DNA from: Rhexocercosporidium sp. MPI-PUGE-AT-0058
Lineage: Eukaryota > Ascomycota > Leotiomycetes > Helotiales
NCBI GenBank assembly: GCA_020746875.1
Contig: JAGTJL010000012.1
Span: 1,364,001 to 1,428,000 of the forward strand
DNA length: 64,000 bases
Reading direction: 5' to 3'
How positions within the stretch are numbered: the first letter of the stretch is position 1; each line of letters begins with the position of its first letter. Below are positions 45,552-55,720 of the stretch, piece after piece. The notes beneath the pieces were generated by a model that saw only the letters and a program-made list of their open reading frames with translations, made no database searches and was not told the DNA's origin. Position numbers and translations under genes: made by a program.

Positions 45552-46627
45552 TCAATCAAAGGCCGCGCCGGCCGCTTCCACCGACATAGGGCTCCCGCCA
45601 CCATTAGCACGACGAGTTCTTCGGGCCTGTTGTCTGAGTCGAGTCGGTGCCCCATTCGTAGAATCCTCTTCGCTTTCTTCAGGGTGTTCGGCATGAAAGT
45701 TAGCAGCCTCGTCTAGATCTCGGATGTCTTCAGGACGATCTCTCAGCCAGGACATTCTTGGCCCACTGCGCGCTCGTTCTGAGACCCTGAAGCCGTAGAT
45801 CTTAGGCTCGTACATGTTGCCCTTGCCAAGACCAGGCGCAAGGTTGGCAGCGTTCATGCCATTGATCTTCTCCTTTTCTTCCCCATCGCCAGCAGCTTGT
45901 AGTGTTCTGTTACTATGAGTACCGGCAATAGCTTCAACGCCCTTCTTGGTGATATCGTAGTCAGGGAAAGTCATGAGGAAAAGGGCCCCAAATGTGCGGC
46001 CGAAGAAAGCGCCATCAACCGTCTGGAACCGAGAATTCGGCGGAACGTAAACATCCAAGCAAGAAGGGCAGAACAGCTTGACAGTATCCTCGCCTGGCAC
46101 ATCTGACAATCCAACAGGTAATGTGCGAGTGCCTCCACAATGAGTACGTGGGCAGACACCGAAATGTGTGAGTTCGTACTTTTCGGACATTTGTTGGATA
46201 CCAGCGCGAGAACAGATGAATCGTTGATGAATGAGACCGTAAAGCATCTCGGCAGAAGATTCGATGATGGAGAGGTCAGAGGCCATGCGGTGATGTCTTC
46301 GTTCTGCAGCAGAGCTGCGATTCAAGCGCTCGTCTCCTTCTATAGAATCATCTCCTTCTTCCTCCTCCTCATCCTCCTCGTCGTCTTCATCTTCTTCCGG
46401 CTCAACGTCTAAGATCATCTAAGTTCCGCATTAGCTTGATCGTATATAAAAGAAGTCTATGACCTTACTTCCAGTGCCTCCTTGTACATAGCCACCTGTG
46501 TTTGAAGCCCTGTCAGATTGAAATCATCCTCAATGAAATCCTCCGATATCTCCGCAAAGTACTCATGTCCAAGCAACGAACAGAATGAGGAGATCCAAGA
46601 CTCCGGCGTACCCGATGACGAAGACAT
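45552..46627 (-). CDS. CKB1: Casein kinase II regulatory (beta) subunit
   Basis: The model is complement(join(45552..46418,46469..46627)), 341 residues, with a 50-nt intron (GTAAGG...CTAATG...CTTAG). The start is the Met in the context MSSSSGTPESWISSFCSLLG; an in-frame Met seven codons upstream is less likely because homologues begin near MSSSSG. The protein dimerises and docks two catalytic subunits. It shows the conserved N-terminus (GHEYFAEISEDFIEDDFNLTGL), an Asp/Glu-rich insert of about 25 residues common in fungi, RLNRSS, then MLYGLIHQRFI. The zinc site is C142-x4-C147 and C170-x2-C173 (CPRTHC...CPSC), followed by VDGAFFGRTF. The C-terminal tail is long and Arg-rich. The symbol is by homology to yeast; CKB1 versus CKB2 is not settled. 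Confidence 0.96.
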
Positions 46628-47361
46628 CTTGGTATGATAATGGCGCACGCGGGGTTCTTCTGGGTTGGACGGTTTCTCCTATAACTGCCTTCCTTCCACT
46701 GCGTGTCCTTCGTGCTAGGAATTCGACCGTAATTCGTCTAAATTTAGCCGATAGATCTAGGCGCGTATCTGTCGCTTTCGTCGATACTAATAACGATATG
46801 AGGTAGGAGGTTCTGGCTTCCTAGGTGCTCTTGTCCGAACACAGGTACAGATTCCGCGAAGAGGGCTGAAGGTCGGGATTTTGCCTAGAAGTATGGCAGA
46901 TCAAGCGTACGTTGTAGAGTTTCAACTGCTGCAGTTTCAATATTACTAGCAAATTCAGTCGAAGGGTGGTAGGCTGGTGGTGTCTGTGGGCGCAGAGGGG
47001 CACAAGGCTTTCGAAGACGGGGGGTGTAGAGGTTATCGGAATGGATTGGGCTTGTGGGCGCGCCAAGTTCCTGAGTGGACAATGAGAGTCTGAGCGGAGA
47101 CTATTAGAGAAGAGCCTTGTTATTGCTGGATAGCGAGGTGATCTGCTATCGAACTGGAGTCACAGGAAATGAGCGCAAGTGTTATCAAAGTCGCGAGCAG
47201 GATCGTCGTTCCTCCAGGAGGACCCCGCTGTGCAGAATGCTCGGCGAGAGCCGCCGGGGAATCATTGATCCGTTCAACCAAAACATCATGTGATAGAATT
47301 ATTATATTTCATCTTTCGAGTTTCTGTCAGATATGGATCTAGGACGCAACACAACTCGGTG
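46628..47361. promoter_or_regulatory. Intergenic: CK2-beta promoter and 3' side of the monooxygenase
   Basis: The first few hundred bases upstream of the CK2-beta start should hold its promoter. Short frames (63-81 codons) overlap without domains. No specific element was recognised. Confidence 0.4.
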
Positions 47362-49449
47362 TTACAGCTTATTTCCTACCACCTGCAACAGGCCAGCACC
47401 ATTAAAGAGCGCAATCCTGACAAAGCTCCTCAAATAAGTCATTGTCTTTGGCAGAACTCCATGCTGCTTCTGCTTTACGATTCCAAGGATCAGTGCTATC
47501 AAGGCCAGACTTTTAAGGACCATGAAAGCAGACTTCTTAAACAGCCCTTTCCGCGTGTACTGAATATCCCAGTCGTTCCAAGTGGGAAACATACACCGGA
47601 TAGTAAACCATATCTGCGTATATCTGCGGAGTGTCAGTTGAATGAAAATAGAAAAGGTAAGGCTTGACTCACGGGTACACAGTCGAATTCCACCCCTTCT
47701 CGTCTTTATACCAGCTACCACAGCCTCCCGTATTCCAAACCCTCTTCTTCAACGCGCTTTGTGTATCTCTTGCCCATTCAAGCTCTGCGTCTTTCTTGAT
47801 CTCCGCGATTGCCACATCTCCTTTCAAGATTGGACCAATGAATTTCAAGCTCATATTCACCATGTTTTCGGAAGCCATAATGACGGAAGAGTGGCCAGTC
47901 GCTGTGTTTGGACCGAAGATAGTGAAGAAGTTCGGGAAACCGTCCATGGCAGTGCCCATATACATCTGTGCTCCGCCACGCTCATCGAATACATCGTGAA
48001 GCTTCTTTCCATCTCTGCCCGTAATGTCAAGCGGATGGAGCCACTTCGTTGTTTCAAACCCATTTGCAAGAACGATGACATCAGCAGCTAGAGTCACCTC
48101 ATGTAAAGGCGCATTGCTGGTGGTGTCGGTGGCAGCTGGGTATGTGCGACCAGGACCTAGAGTCACTGTTGTCTCCCCGATACTCGTGAGTGGGATTGTT
48201 GTTAGCTCGATTGCGGGGTCGTTGAGTGCAGAGAACCATGTCGTGTCAAAAATGCGACGTTTGCATCCAACTCCATAGTTAGGTGTCAGTATCTCGTGGT
48301 ACTTCTTGGGGACCGATTTGTGCATGTGAGCAAGAAGCTGTGCTTCTACCTTTTTGCGCTCCTTTTCGTGGTATTCGTCTGATCCAAATAGCCTCCAATC
48401 ATATTCAGCGCCAGCGGCTATCGCAAATCGCACCGCTTTTCCAAATCCTGGAACGTGGGTATTCAGCCATGGGGACCACTTCTCCCACCACTTATTTCCT
48501 CCCGGCGGTATTTGTCGTGGAACTACCCAAGGAGGGGAACGCATCAGTTGGGTCACTGATTTGGCACCGTAGTCTTTTGTCAGGCGAGGAACAAATTGGG
48601 CAGCACTGCATCCTGTACCAACAACAATAACATCCTTGTCTTTGAAGTCCACATCATATCGCCACCTAGCAGAATGAAAGATCTCGCCCTGAAACTTGTC
48701 GCTTCCAGGGATGTTCTCCGGCCAGACCTTGGGCTCTACAAGACCGCCCACGCTGCTCACGAGTACCTTGCATCGGATTGTCTCTTCTGACACATAAACG
48801 GATTGTCTACCCTCCTCACGGATCTTCTTCGCTCGATCATACTCAGACAGATCTCCAACTCCCGTCAGCAAGTGTTGTAGTGTGACCTCCCAGACCTGTT
48901 CGTTTTCAAGCCATCGACACTCTCTCACATCGGTGTTGAGCTGAATTTTGTCCACAATCTGATACTTGTCGCAGACGCCTTGTAGGTATGTGACAATTTC
49001 ACGACCTTCTGGATAGAAAGTAGTCCATTTTGGGTTTGGGCAGAAAGAGAACGAGTAAAATATCGCAGGTCTATGGGTACCTCCTATTTCAGCATTCTTC
49101 TTAAGTCTAGGAACCAGGAACAATTTACACATCACACGCAACTCCCGGATACCTATTGATCCACCAAGTTCCGCCGATACCTGACTGGCGATCGAAGATT
49201 CGGAATTGATCATGGCCAAGAACTTCCTTCAGCCTGCAAGCCATAGCTATACCGGACTCTCCAGCCCCAATGATAGCAACTGGGTAATAGGTGTAGCTGC
49301 TCGCGTCATATCCATTGTCTTTGCGTATTGAATTTCCGTAAATCTACGAGATAGTGGACCATCAGTCACCTTTTCGCATTGTACGAAGAAGCATGATTGA
49401 ATGAGAGGAGGCTTACAATATCCGGACGTTCATTCAGAAACGACGACAT
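47362..49449 (-). CDS. Baeyer-Villiger-type flavin monooxygenase
   Basis: The model is complement(join(47362..47623,47673..49070,49129..49343,49417..49449)), 635 residues. Introns of 73, 58 and 49 nt are in frame. The spliced N-terminus recovers the FAD-binding motif IIGAGESG (about 35-42), and the last intron joins NSTVYP to YTQIWFTIRCMFPTWNDWD. Other landmarks are IGGTWW, the NADPH-binding VVGTGCSAAQFVPRL, the Baeyer-Villiger fingerprint FQGEIFHSARWRYD (about 208-221, fitting F-x-G-x3-H-x3-W) and ANGFETTKW. The C-terminal exon has a hydrophobic helix (VLKSLALIALILGIV) that may anchor it to a membrane. It probably inserts oxygen next to a ketone or hydroxylates a substrate using NADPH and O2. 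The substrate is unknown, and no secondary-metabolite genes are adjacent. Confidence 0.94.
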
Positions 49450-50574
49450 CGTGAAACTGCGTCCGCGCCTCAAATCATGTAGAAATGTTCAAGCAGGCCT
49501 GAACTCAGAATCGTTTGTGATGACAGTCTGGAGCTCCCAGGTTTAAATCAAAGCTCGAAGCTCGAAGTTAAGTAGTCCTGACATCGGTCGTCTAGATGGT
49601 TACAAGTGCAATTAATTCACCAGTATTACCCCGGACTTCCCCCGCACTTACGGAGTACGATTGTTGCATCACGAGCGGCCCGACCATGAATCCAGCCGAG
49701 GCTTCTATTGTTGTGGGAAAGATTTGCCGGCGCTCGCATGTTCTGTTTTGATTATCCTAGCCGAACTCCTGACTCCACCGAGAGGACCTGTCAGCCAATG
49801 AGGAGGCAGTAAGAATCCAGACAAAATCATAACAACGCTTCAAGGATATAAGTGCAGTTCCTTCCATTGTTCATTTTTGTGTGCCGGTGGATCGTTCGGC
49901 ACATAAAATTCCTGACATACCTGGAACACGCATATGCAAGTCTCAAAATGTACTTTCGCGGTGGCTGCATTAAATTTGTGAAGACAGTTGTACAGTCCGC
50001 TTTCGAAGCCTCAGAATCTTCCACATCTACGCATCGCTGATTGCACACCCTGTTCAGAGAAAAGCAACAAAACCTTGGCTATCTTAGTAGTTTGGGTCAT
50101 GAGCGTTTGGCTTCCGGCGGTTTTCGCTTCTCGTCGTCCTCGTCTTTTGTTTACTCGCTACACAGGTCACAACTTTTCCTCGGTTCCATGTCCAACTTCA
50201 AAAGGGGTAAAAGTCGACCGAAAAGGATCGATCTCATCGCATTCATTTGAATCTGTAGATTTTATTTGCCTTGGTAGCTCTCTTAGATTTGAACGTGACT
50301 TACAAAATAAATCCGTTAGGTTTTCCATGATCTTGGTCAAATTTAGTGCTGAAAAAAAAAGGTAGGTCTTTAATTACACATCTTGGTGGAGGAGGCAGCA
50401 TGTATTTAAGACTTGGATTCATCATCACATAAGGATTGACGGGATGACTGGGTCGAGCCGTAAGAACTAAGTCATTCAAAACATTACACTCGAATAAACG
50501 TAGAAGAGGAAGGTTGAATCCCAGAAGTCCAAGACTAGTGTCATCGACCCCGAAGTTTACCCGAGCCGAGCTCT
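49450..50574. promoter_or_regulatory. Divergent intergenic region (monooxygenase / JmjC gene)
   Basis: This 1.1-kb interval lies between two divergent starts. Frames of up to 125 codons are without domains. It holds both promoters; no specific element was identified. Confidence 0.4.
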
Positions 50575-50619
50575 TTGAAACTCTCTGCACGCAAGCTTCA
50601 AGAGAGCTTCCACAACGCC

Positions 50620-51618
50620 ATGCTCACAACAAGAGCAACACTCACAAGAAGCATACGACAAATTCGACGCTTCTACAGCTCACAGAATGTTCTACCACCT
50701 GTGCAAACCATCCTCGGGCCATTGGACTTGATCGAAGTCGAGGAATTCCGAGAGAAAGCTTTCGCCCCAGAGAAACCCCTCCTCATAACAGCTAGAGATG
50801 GAAGAACTGGAGAGGATGTGAAGCCATTGCTATGTTCGATTCCGGCGGCAGATAAATGGTTCGTTGGTGGAGCCTCTGGAGCTTTGGCAGACCGTCTAGA
50901 CAGTGATGCAAGTGTCATTCTCTCCCAGGAATACCTCACACCATACGGAGACACCATCCTCCCATACGAACTCATCACCCCAAACCGCAAAGACCTAGGC
51001 GTCTCCGAAACCAGCGAGATATCCAGCCTCTTAAAGCATTATCTGCAATACTCAGACGGCACAATCTTTCACCGTTTCTCCGCACCTCTCTCACTCTTCT
51101 TGCTCGCAAGCAAGACCCCACACCCACCAGCTCTATACATTGCACAAGCGCAGTTACTTGACCTCCCTCCCCCATTACGAGCCGATCTCCCGATTCCGCA
51201 TCTAGTGTCACAAGCGGGGAAGGGGGACATCTACGATTCCAACTTATGGATGGGTATTCCACCAACCTATACCCCGCTGCACAAAGATCCGAATCCGAAC
51301 TTGTTCGTCCAGCTTGCGAGTCGGAAGAGAGTGAGGATGTTTGAGCCGAGAGCTGGATTGGGGATATTCAGAGAAGTGCAGGAGGGTATTGGGAGGGCGG
51401 GACATGGTGGTGCGATTCGAGGGAATGAGATGATGGAGGGACCGGAGAGGGATGGTTTATATGAGGCTGTGTGGGGGGAGGGCCTGGTTGGAAGAGAGGG
51501 GGGATTTGAGACGAGTGTTGGACCTGGAGATGCGTTGTTTATACCGAAGGGGTGGTGGCATAGTTTTAGGAGTGTTGGGGATGGGGTTACTGGGTCTGTT
51601 AATTGGTGGTTCCGGTAA
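50620..51618 (+). CDS. JmjC/cupin-like domain protein with mitochondrial-type N-terminus
   Basis: A single-exon protein of 332 residues. An in-frame Met at 50575 would add 15 residues. I prefer 50620 because MLTTRATLTRSIRQIRRFY is an Arg/Ser/Thr-rich amphipathic leader typical of mitochondrial import. The catalytic core shows the Fe(II)/2-oxoglutarate triad H221-x-D223 (PLHKDPNPNLF) and H314 (PKGWWHSF), with the downstream SVNWWFR typical of cupin_8/JmjC proteins. It is probably a 2-oxoglutarate-dependent hydroxylase acting on a protein or small molecule; the target is unknown. G-rich codons rise sharply in the last third (after about 51340). No obvious frameshift. Confidence 0.85.
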   Translation: MLTTRATLTRSIRQIRRFYSSQNVLPPVQTILGPLDLIEVEEFREKAFAPEKPLLITARDGRTGEDVKPLLCSIPAADKWFVGGASGALADRLDSDASVILSQEYLTPYGDTILPYELITPNRKDLGVSETSEISSLLKHYLQYSDGTIFHRFSAPLSLFLLASKTPHPPALYIAQAQLLDLPPPLRADLPIPHLVSQAGKGDIYDSNLWMGIPPTYTPLHKDPNPNLFVQLASRKRVRMFEPRAGLGIFREVQEGIGRAGHGGAIRGNEMMEGPERDGLYEAVWGEGLVGREGGFETSVGPGDALFIPKGWWHSFRSVGDGVTGSVNWWFR

Positions 51619-51989
51619 TTTTGGAACCTTGTTGAGTTAATACATTCAACTTCTTATGAGCTTTATCCTTACCGAACTTGAAGGAACAACTGACGCTTGC
51701 TAACTCTCCTGTACCAACTCACTAGCAAGGTTGCATGCAGTTCTGATCTATGGCGAAGACCGCACCAGTTCAATTGAAAGCCTGACTGCACTAGAGGATA
51801 GCCAGGGAATTTCCCTGGAAGAACTTTCATTTCTACGCCTCGAGGCACCTTTTCCTGATGCAATAAAACAAAGCTCAATCGAGATTTTCGAGAGCATGCC
51901 CAACGCCTTTGAATGCCCCCATCCCATTCCATATCTTTCCCACGACGCCAAATCAGATCATCATATCGCATCATAGACGAAGTTCAGGT
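51619..51989. other. Convergent 3' regions of the JmjC and Ccc1 genes
   Basis: Short overlapping frames without domains; compatible with two facing 3' UTRs. Confidence 0.45.
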
Positions 51990-53219
51990 CTAGGTCTTGG
52001 TAACACCGCTTCCCTCTTCACCACTAAAGAGGTGTACCAGTCCCATAGCAGAACCAGCAGCAGCTCCACCCACAATAACCATCTGCAGCCCGCCCCAGCA
52101 GCCAGCTCGAATGTTCTTCCCTCCATCCCATCCGACCACGACGCAGGTCTTCACATATCCGAAAACATATAAAGCGACCACCATGACCCCAATCGAGATG
52201 TACAAGCCCTCATAGACCTCGTTCGCCCCGACAAAGAAATATGGGATCAGTGGGAGGAGACCGCCGAGGAAGTACGCAAGAGCAATTGTGAGGGCTGAAG
52301 TGAGGGCTCGAGAAGAAGCTGGTGGTTCTTCGCAGTGCTGGAATTTCATGACGAAGTCGACTAAGTGTGGCGAATCTGCCAGGTGCTCTGTGAGGTCTTG
52401 GATGGTTGTCTTTGGTAGCTCGAATGGCTCGAAGACTTCGGCAATGTCTCGAATGACAGATTGTGGGTTGGTGTTGACTAGTTGTTGGGTTTCCTCTCTT
52501 TGCGCGTGGTAGGAAGCACTGTGGGTGTTAGCAGATGCTCGTCAAATAATATATGGGTAGCCAAGAACTCACGCTTCACTCTTCGCTCCGAGATATCCTC
52601 CCAATCCCATCGAAATCGCACCAGCGATCAGCTCCGCGAATCCTCCATAAATGACGACTTTGGTGTTTCCCAGTGCAGACAATCCAGCAGTTAGAGCAAA
52701 GGGGACAGTCAAGCCATCAGAGAGACCGATTGTAGCGTCTGAGATGACTCTGGCATCGATTCTGAATCCTCTTTTCCGATTCGCCTTCTCAGTCCTGCAA
52801 TCCTCTTGCGACTCAACATCCGTATCCGAGTCTTTAGACAGAACCCTTTCAAGACTTTCTGAACCGGGACTTGAATGCTCAAGCAATGATTGTCGAACAT
52901 CATTGCGACAGTTGGAAGCTGTGCCATAATTGGCCTTCGAGCGGACCGGAATTGGTGTTACAGTCTGGCGGAAGAAGAGGTTCTTCAACCCAACGAGAGA
53001 CATGGCTTTGATCGGTGACGGAACTGGCTCTGGGCGTTTTCTGCGTATGATCGATCTGCGAGATCCTGGTGTTCTTGGGTTTGAAGAAGCGATGTCTGGT
53101 GCGATCCTGTTCCACGAATCTAGGATGCTGCTCTCTTGACTATGGTGATCGCTAGAGTCTGATCGATCGTAACGTGTGGCACCTCCAGCAAATTTCCCAG
53201 AGGCCATGACCAGCTTCAT
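51990..53219 (-). CDS. CCC1: Vacuolar iron/manganese transporter (Ccc1/VIT1 family)
   Basis: The model is complement(join(51990..52518,52573..53219)), 391 residues, with a 54-nt intron (GTGAGT...TGCTAACACCCACAG). It moves Fe2+ or Mn2+ into the vacuole for storage and detoxification. A hydrophilic N-terminal region of about 150 residues precedes the membrane core. The first helix shows the signature RVISDATIGLSDGLTVPFAL; helix 2 follows as VVIYGGFAELIAGAISMGLGGYLGAKSEA. After the splice junction comes the cytosolic metal-binding helix (YHAQREETQQL...FVMKFQ) and three more helices (SALTIALAYFLGGLLP, LYISIGVMVVALYVFGY, GGLQMVIVGGAAAGSAMG). Five helices match the family. A second Met at residue 5 is an alternative start. 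Confidence 0.93.
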
Positions 53220-54509
53220 ATATGTGTGGCCCAGCGAACCTCAATTCCCACTTGCAAGAAAGGCAAAGTGAGCGAGCGAGGTGCTTTTGCGTCAGCAATA
53301 ATCGATAAGCTCTGATTGGCTTGCTACTCGAAAGCTTGTGGCCTTTTAGCGGCCGCTAATTGGCTTATTGTGAACCTGGGAGTCTGCAGCAGCACAACCT
53401 TGTCAGACCCCGATTTTCCGCACCACCGATTTACTTTTCTATGGAGCGAAAGTATGGAGCTTGATGCAGGTAAAGTCAATGTAGATGCAGGTGCTTTCAA
53501 TCTGCTTTGCTGCAAGCTTCCTGTGGCGTAGGAAATCTTTGCGCGACTGGTGACTTCAGATGGATGAATAATAAGCGAGCTCTGATTGGCTACTTTGGTT
53601 TCGGCCTTTGACTTCCTCAATTCAGATTGCCTCTTAACTAGTACTTGTCAAACGTCTGGTGAGGCGGCGGTGTACATTTTTAGAAGAAGGCAAGGATTTT
53701 CCCTTAAGCTTGGTGGTTCTGTCACCTTTTCCGGTCCCAAGACTCGGGATACTGGGGATAGAGATCGATTTAGGTACGGACGGAATGAAGAGTATTCCGC
53801 TTTGAAGGCTTGGGGGGGCCTTTAACTGGCTACTCCTGCCTATAGCGTAGGCATACAGCACGCTTCTGATGACGAAGCTATGAGGGGAATGAAGTTTGCC
53901 TGTTAGATACCGAGTTGTCTCCGCGCCGTACCTCGCTCCGCATGAAACTACCTATGTGCAGTGTCTTCCAATTATTTGTGAGTCAGGTAATCTAGACCTA
54001 CTCTTCTGACAATGATTACGGTATACAGCATAGATAAACCGACGATTTTTTGCGACTTTGCTTGTCTTTTTGTGAATCTTGTTTGCGGAGCCTGGCGGGG
54101 CTAGACTGGAATGAGGTTAAGCGAGTGCTTGCTGGTTTTGTTTACTACTGCACCAACGGGCAGTTTGATTTGGGATTGTAGGCAAATCGGCACTGTGTGT
54201 ATAGTTAATCTCTACGTTGAAGTACGTTGGAGCTTGAATCCGTTGATTTGATAATGCGGTGACAGCGTGACCAGGTCCAGTCAGTACTCGCTTCGTTTGC
54301 TACGTTGTCCAAGAAGAACTTAAACAAGCATTTCTCTATAGGTATACATTTGCGTTCTGACAACCAGTTACTTTTCCGAAAATCCATCCCTCAACACCAG
54401 CAAATTCAAAACGAATATCAGGAAGAGAAAGGGTATAGAAGCCACGCTACCAAACAAACCAGCTAACGCCTCAAATCCGTATAATTCAAAATTCCACCAC
54501 TCCACCATT
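53220..54509. other. Intergenic, upstream of CCC1
   Basis: The first few hundred bases hold the CCC1 promoter. I looked for, but could not claim, a specific iron-responsive site. CTGATTGGCT recurs nearby (about 53311-53320 and 53581-53590) and contains a CCAAT box read on the minus strand. The rest shows no coding signal. Confidence 0.4.
53311..53590. promoter_or_regulatory. Repeated inverted CCAAT boxes upstream of CCC1
   Basis: The decamer CTGATTGGCT occurs at about 53311 and again at about 53581, with another ATTGGCT near 53359. On the CCC1 strand these read AGCCAAT, the core of the CCAAT-binding complex site, which in several ascomycetes works with HapX in iron control of vacuolar iron transporters. 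The repeats are seen; the regulatory role is inference. Confidence 0.45.
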
Positions 54510-55720
54510 TTACCCCTTCCTCGAACTCTTCCGTCTCCCATTCCATGCCTTGAACCCCTCTTTCCCACCCTCCTTCGCATTACCCCACGCCCGTCCACTC
54601 CTCTCCTTAACCTGATGCTTCTCAGCCTCATCACCGATATCTTCCATTACATCACCACCAATACTCGTACCATGGACCCAGTCCAACAGCCCCCAGGGAG
54701 CAAAATTCCCTCTTCCGTGGCCTTTACTGTGGAGATCCTGGCGGCGAGCTATGCCGCCCAGCATGATGCCTGGAATAGTGGTGTAGCCGGATAGAGTGAG
54801 TGTTTCTTCAAGGGTGATGACTGAGAGGAGGAGGAGGTAGGTGAGGAGATGGGTGCGGAAGACGATTGAAGGGAGATAGGTGGGGAGGAACCGGAAGAGG
54901 ATGTAGGATAGAGGATGATCGTAGTGTGCTGTTAGGGAGTAGGGAGCGGTTACTGAGTGGAAGTAGGTTTTGTGGAGTTTACTGATGTAGGTTGCTGAGT
55001 CTGGGTGGAGGATGAAGCGGTGGATGTAGTATTGGAGAACCTGGTGGGTGTTAGCTTTTCTTCATTTGACATCAGCACAGCTATGAAGTCGCAATTCGAA
55101 TTTCATAGACAAGAGAGTAGTGCTGAAGCCCAACATAGCCAGCTAGCCGAGAAACCATATACGTACCTCGCGAAGAAGCAGACCTCTTGCAACATCCTTG
55201 AAAATTGACCACGGCATAGGCAGCGTTGTGCTAATCTTCAACGCACTTCGAATATTCAGGACTTCCGTAAACAACAACTCGACCGCAGATTGTATCGCAA
55301 CCCCCAGACAAATATTGAACAAGCTTAATCCTAATACCTGCAAAACAGGAGGGGTTGCGCTGCCCCTCTTCTTTACGCGAACCCCACCTGTCCTTGTTGG
55401 AAGCGCAGCAGAACCCTGTGTCTTCATCCCAACTGCAAGACTCGGGATGATGGTGTCGAAGAGAAGGAATAGTAGCGATGGTACGAGGAAGAAGAGGGCA
55501 CGAACTGCGAGTGTGCCTATGACCTCAACCTTCAAGGGAGGCTGGCTGAGAACAAGTGTACTCCATGTCTGCTCACCTGTTAGCAAGGCTGTATGGGGAC
55601 TTCCGAGCCTGCTGGATTGCGAACCATGTAGAAGAAGAGGATGTTGATGGAGGTGCTGTAGGATGTCAGGGAGGGCATGAGGAGGTAGCCCACGACGGGG
55701 AGGGATAGCATAGCGCCCAT
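54510..55720 (-). CDS. Fatty acid hydroxylase-superfamily membrane protein
   Basis: The model is complement(join(54510..55040,55167..55568,55625..55720)), 342 residues, with introns of 56 nt (GTTCGC donor, weak) and 126 nt (GTACGT). The weak donor is supported because joining FFYM to TWSTLVLSQPPLKVEV restores a continuous membrane-protein reading. The first start MGAMLSLPVVGYLLMP begins a hydrophobic segment; further helices lie near 55-75 and 225-255. Histidine motifs are HRFILH (173-178), HKTYFHS (189-195), HYDHP (205-209) and HSKGHGRGN (from 270), which resemble the sterol desaturase / C4-hydroxylase fold. The HH pairs of classic boxes are missing. The protein likely sits in the ER. The substrate is unknown. 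The C-terminal 50 residues are hydrophilic and Lys/Gly-rich. Confidence 0.88.

Noticed and set aside
49071..49219. Met-initiated start of the monooxygenase at 49219
   Set aside because: This Met lies in another frame of exon 2 and reads through an intron. The spliced start at 49449 recovers the conserved FAD motif instead.
44227..50620. Idea that the dioxygenase and monooxygenase form a biosynthetic cluster
   Set aside because: The CK2 regulatory subunit lies between them, and no synthase, transporter or cluster regulator is adjacent.
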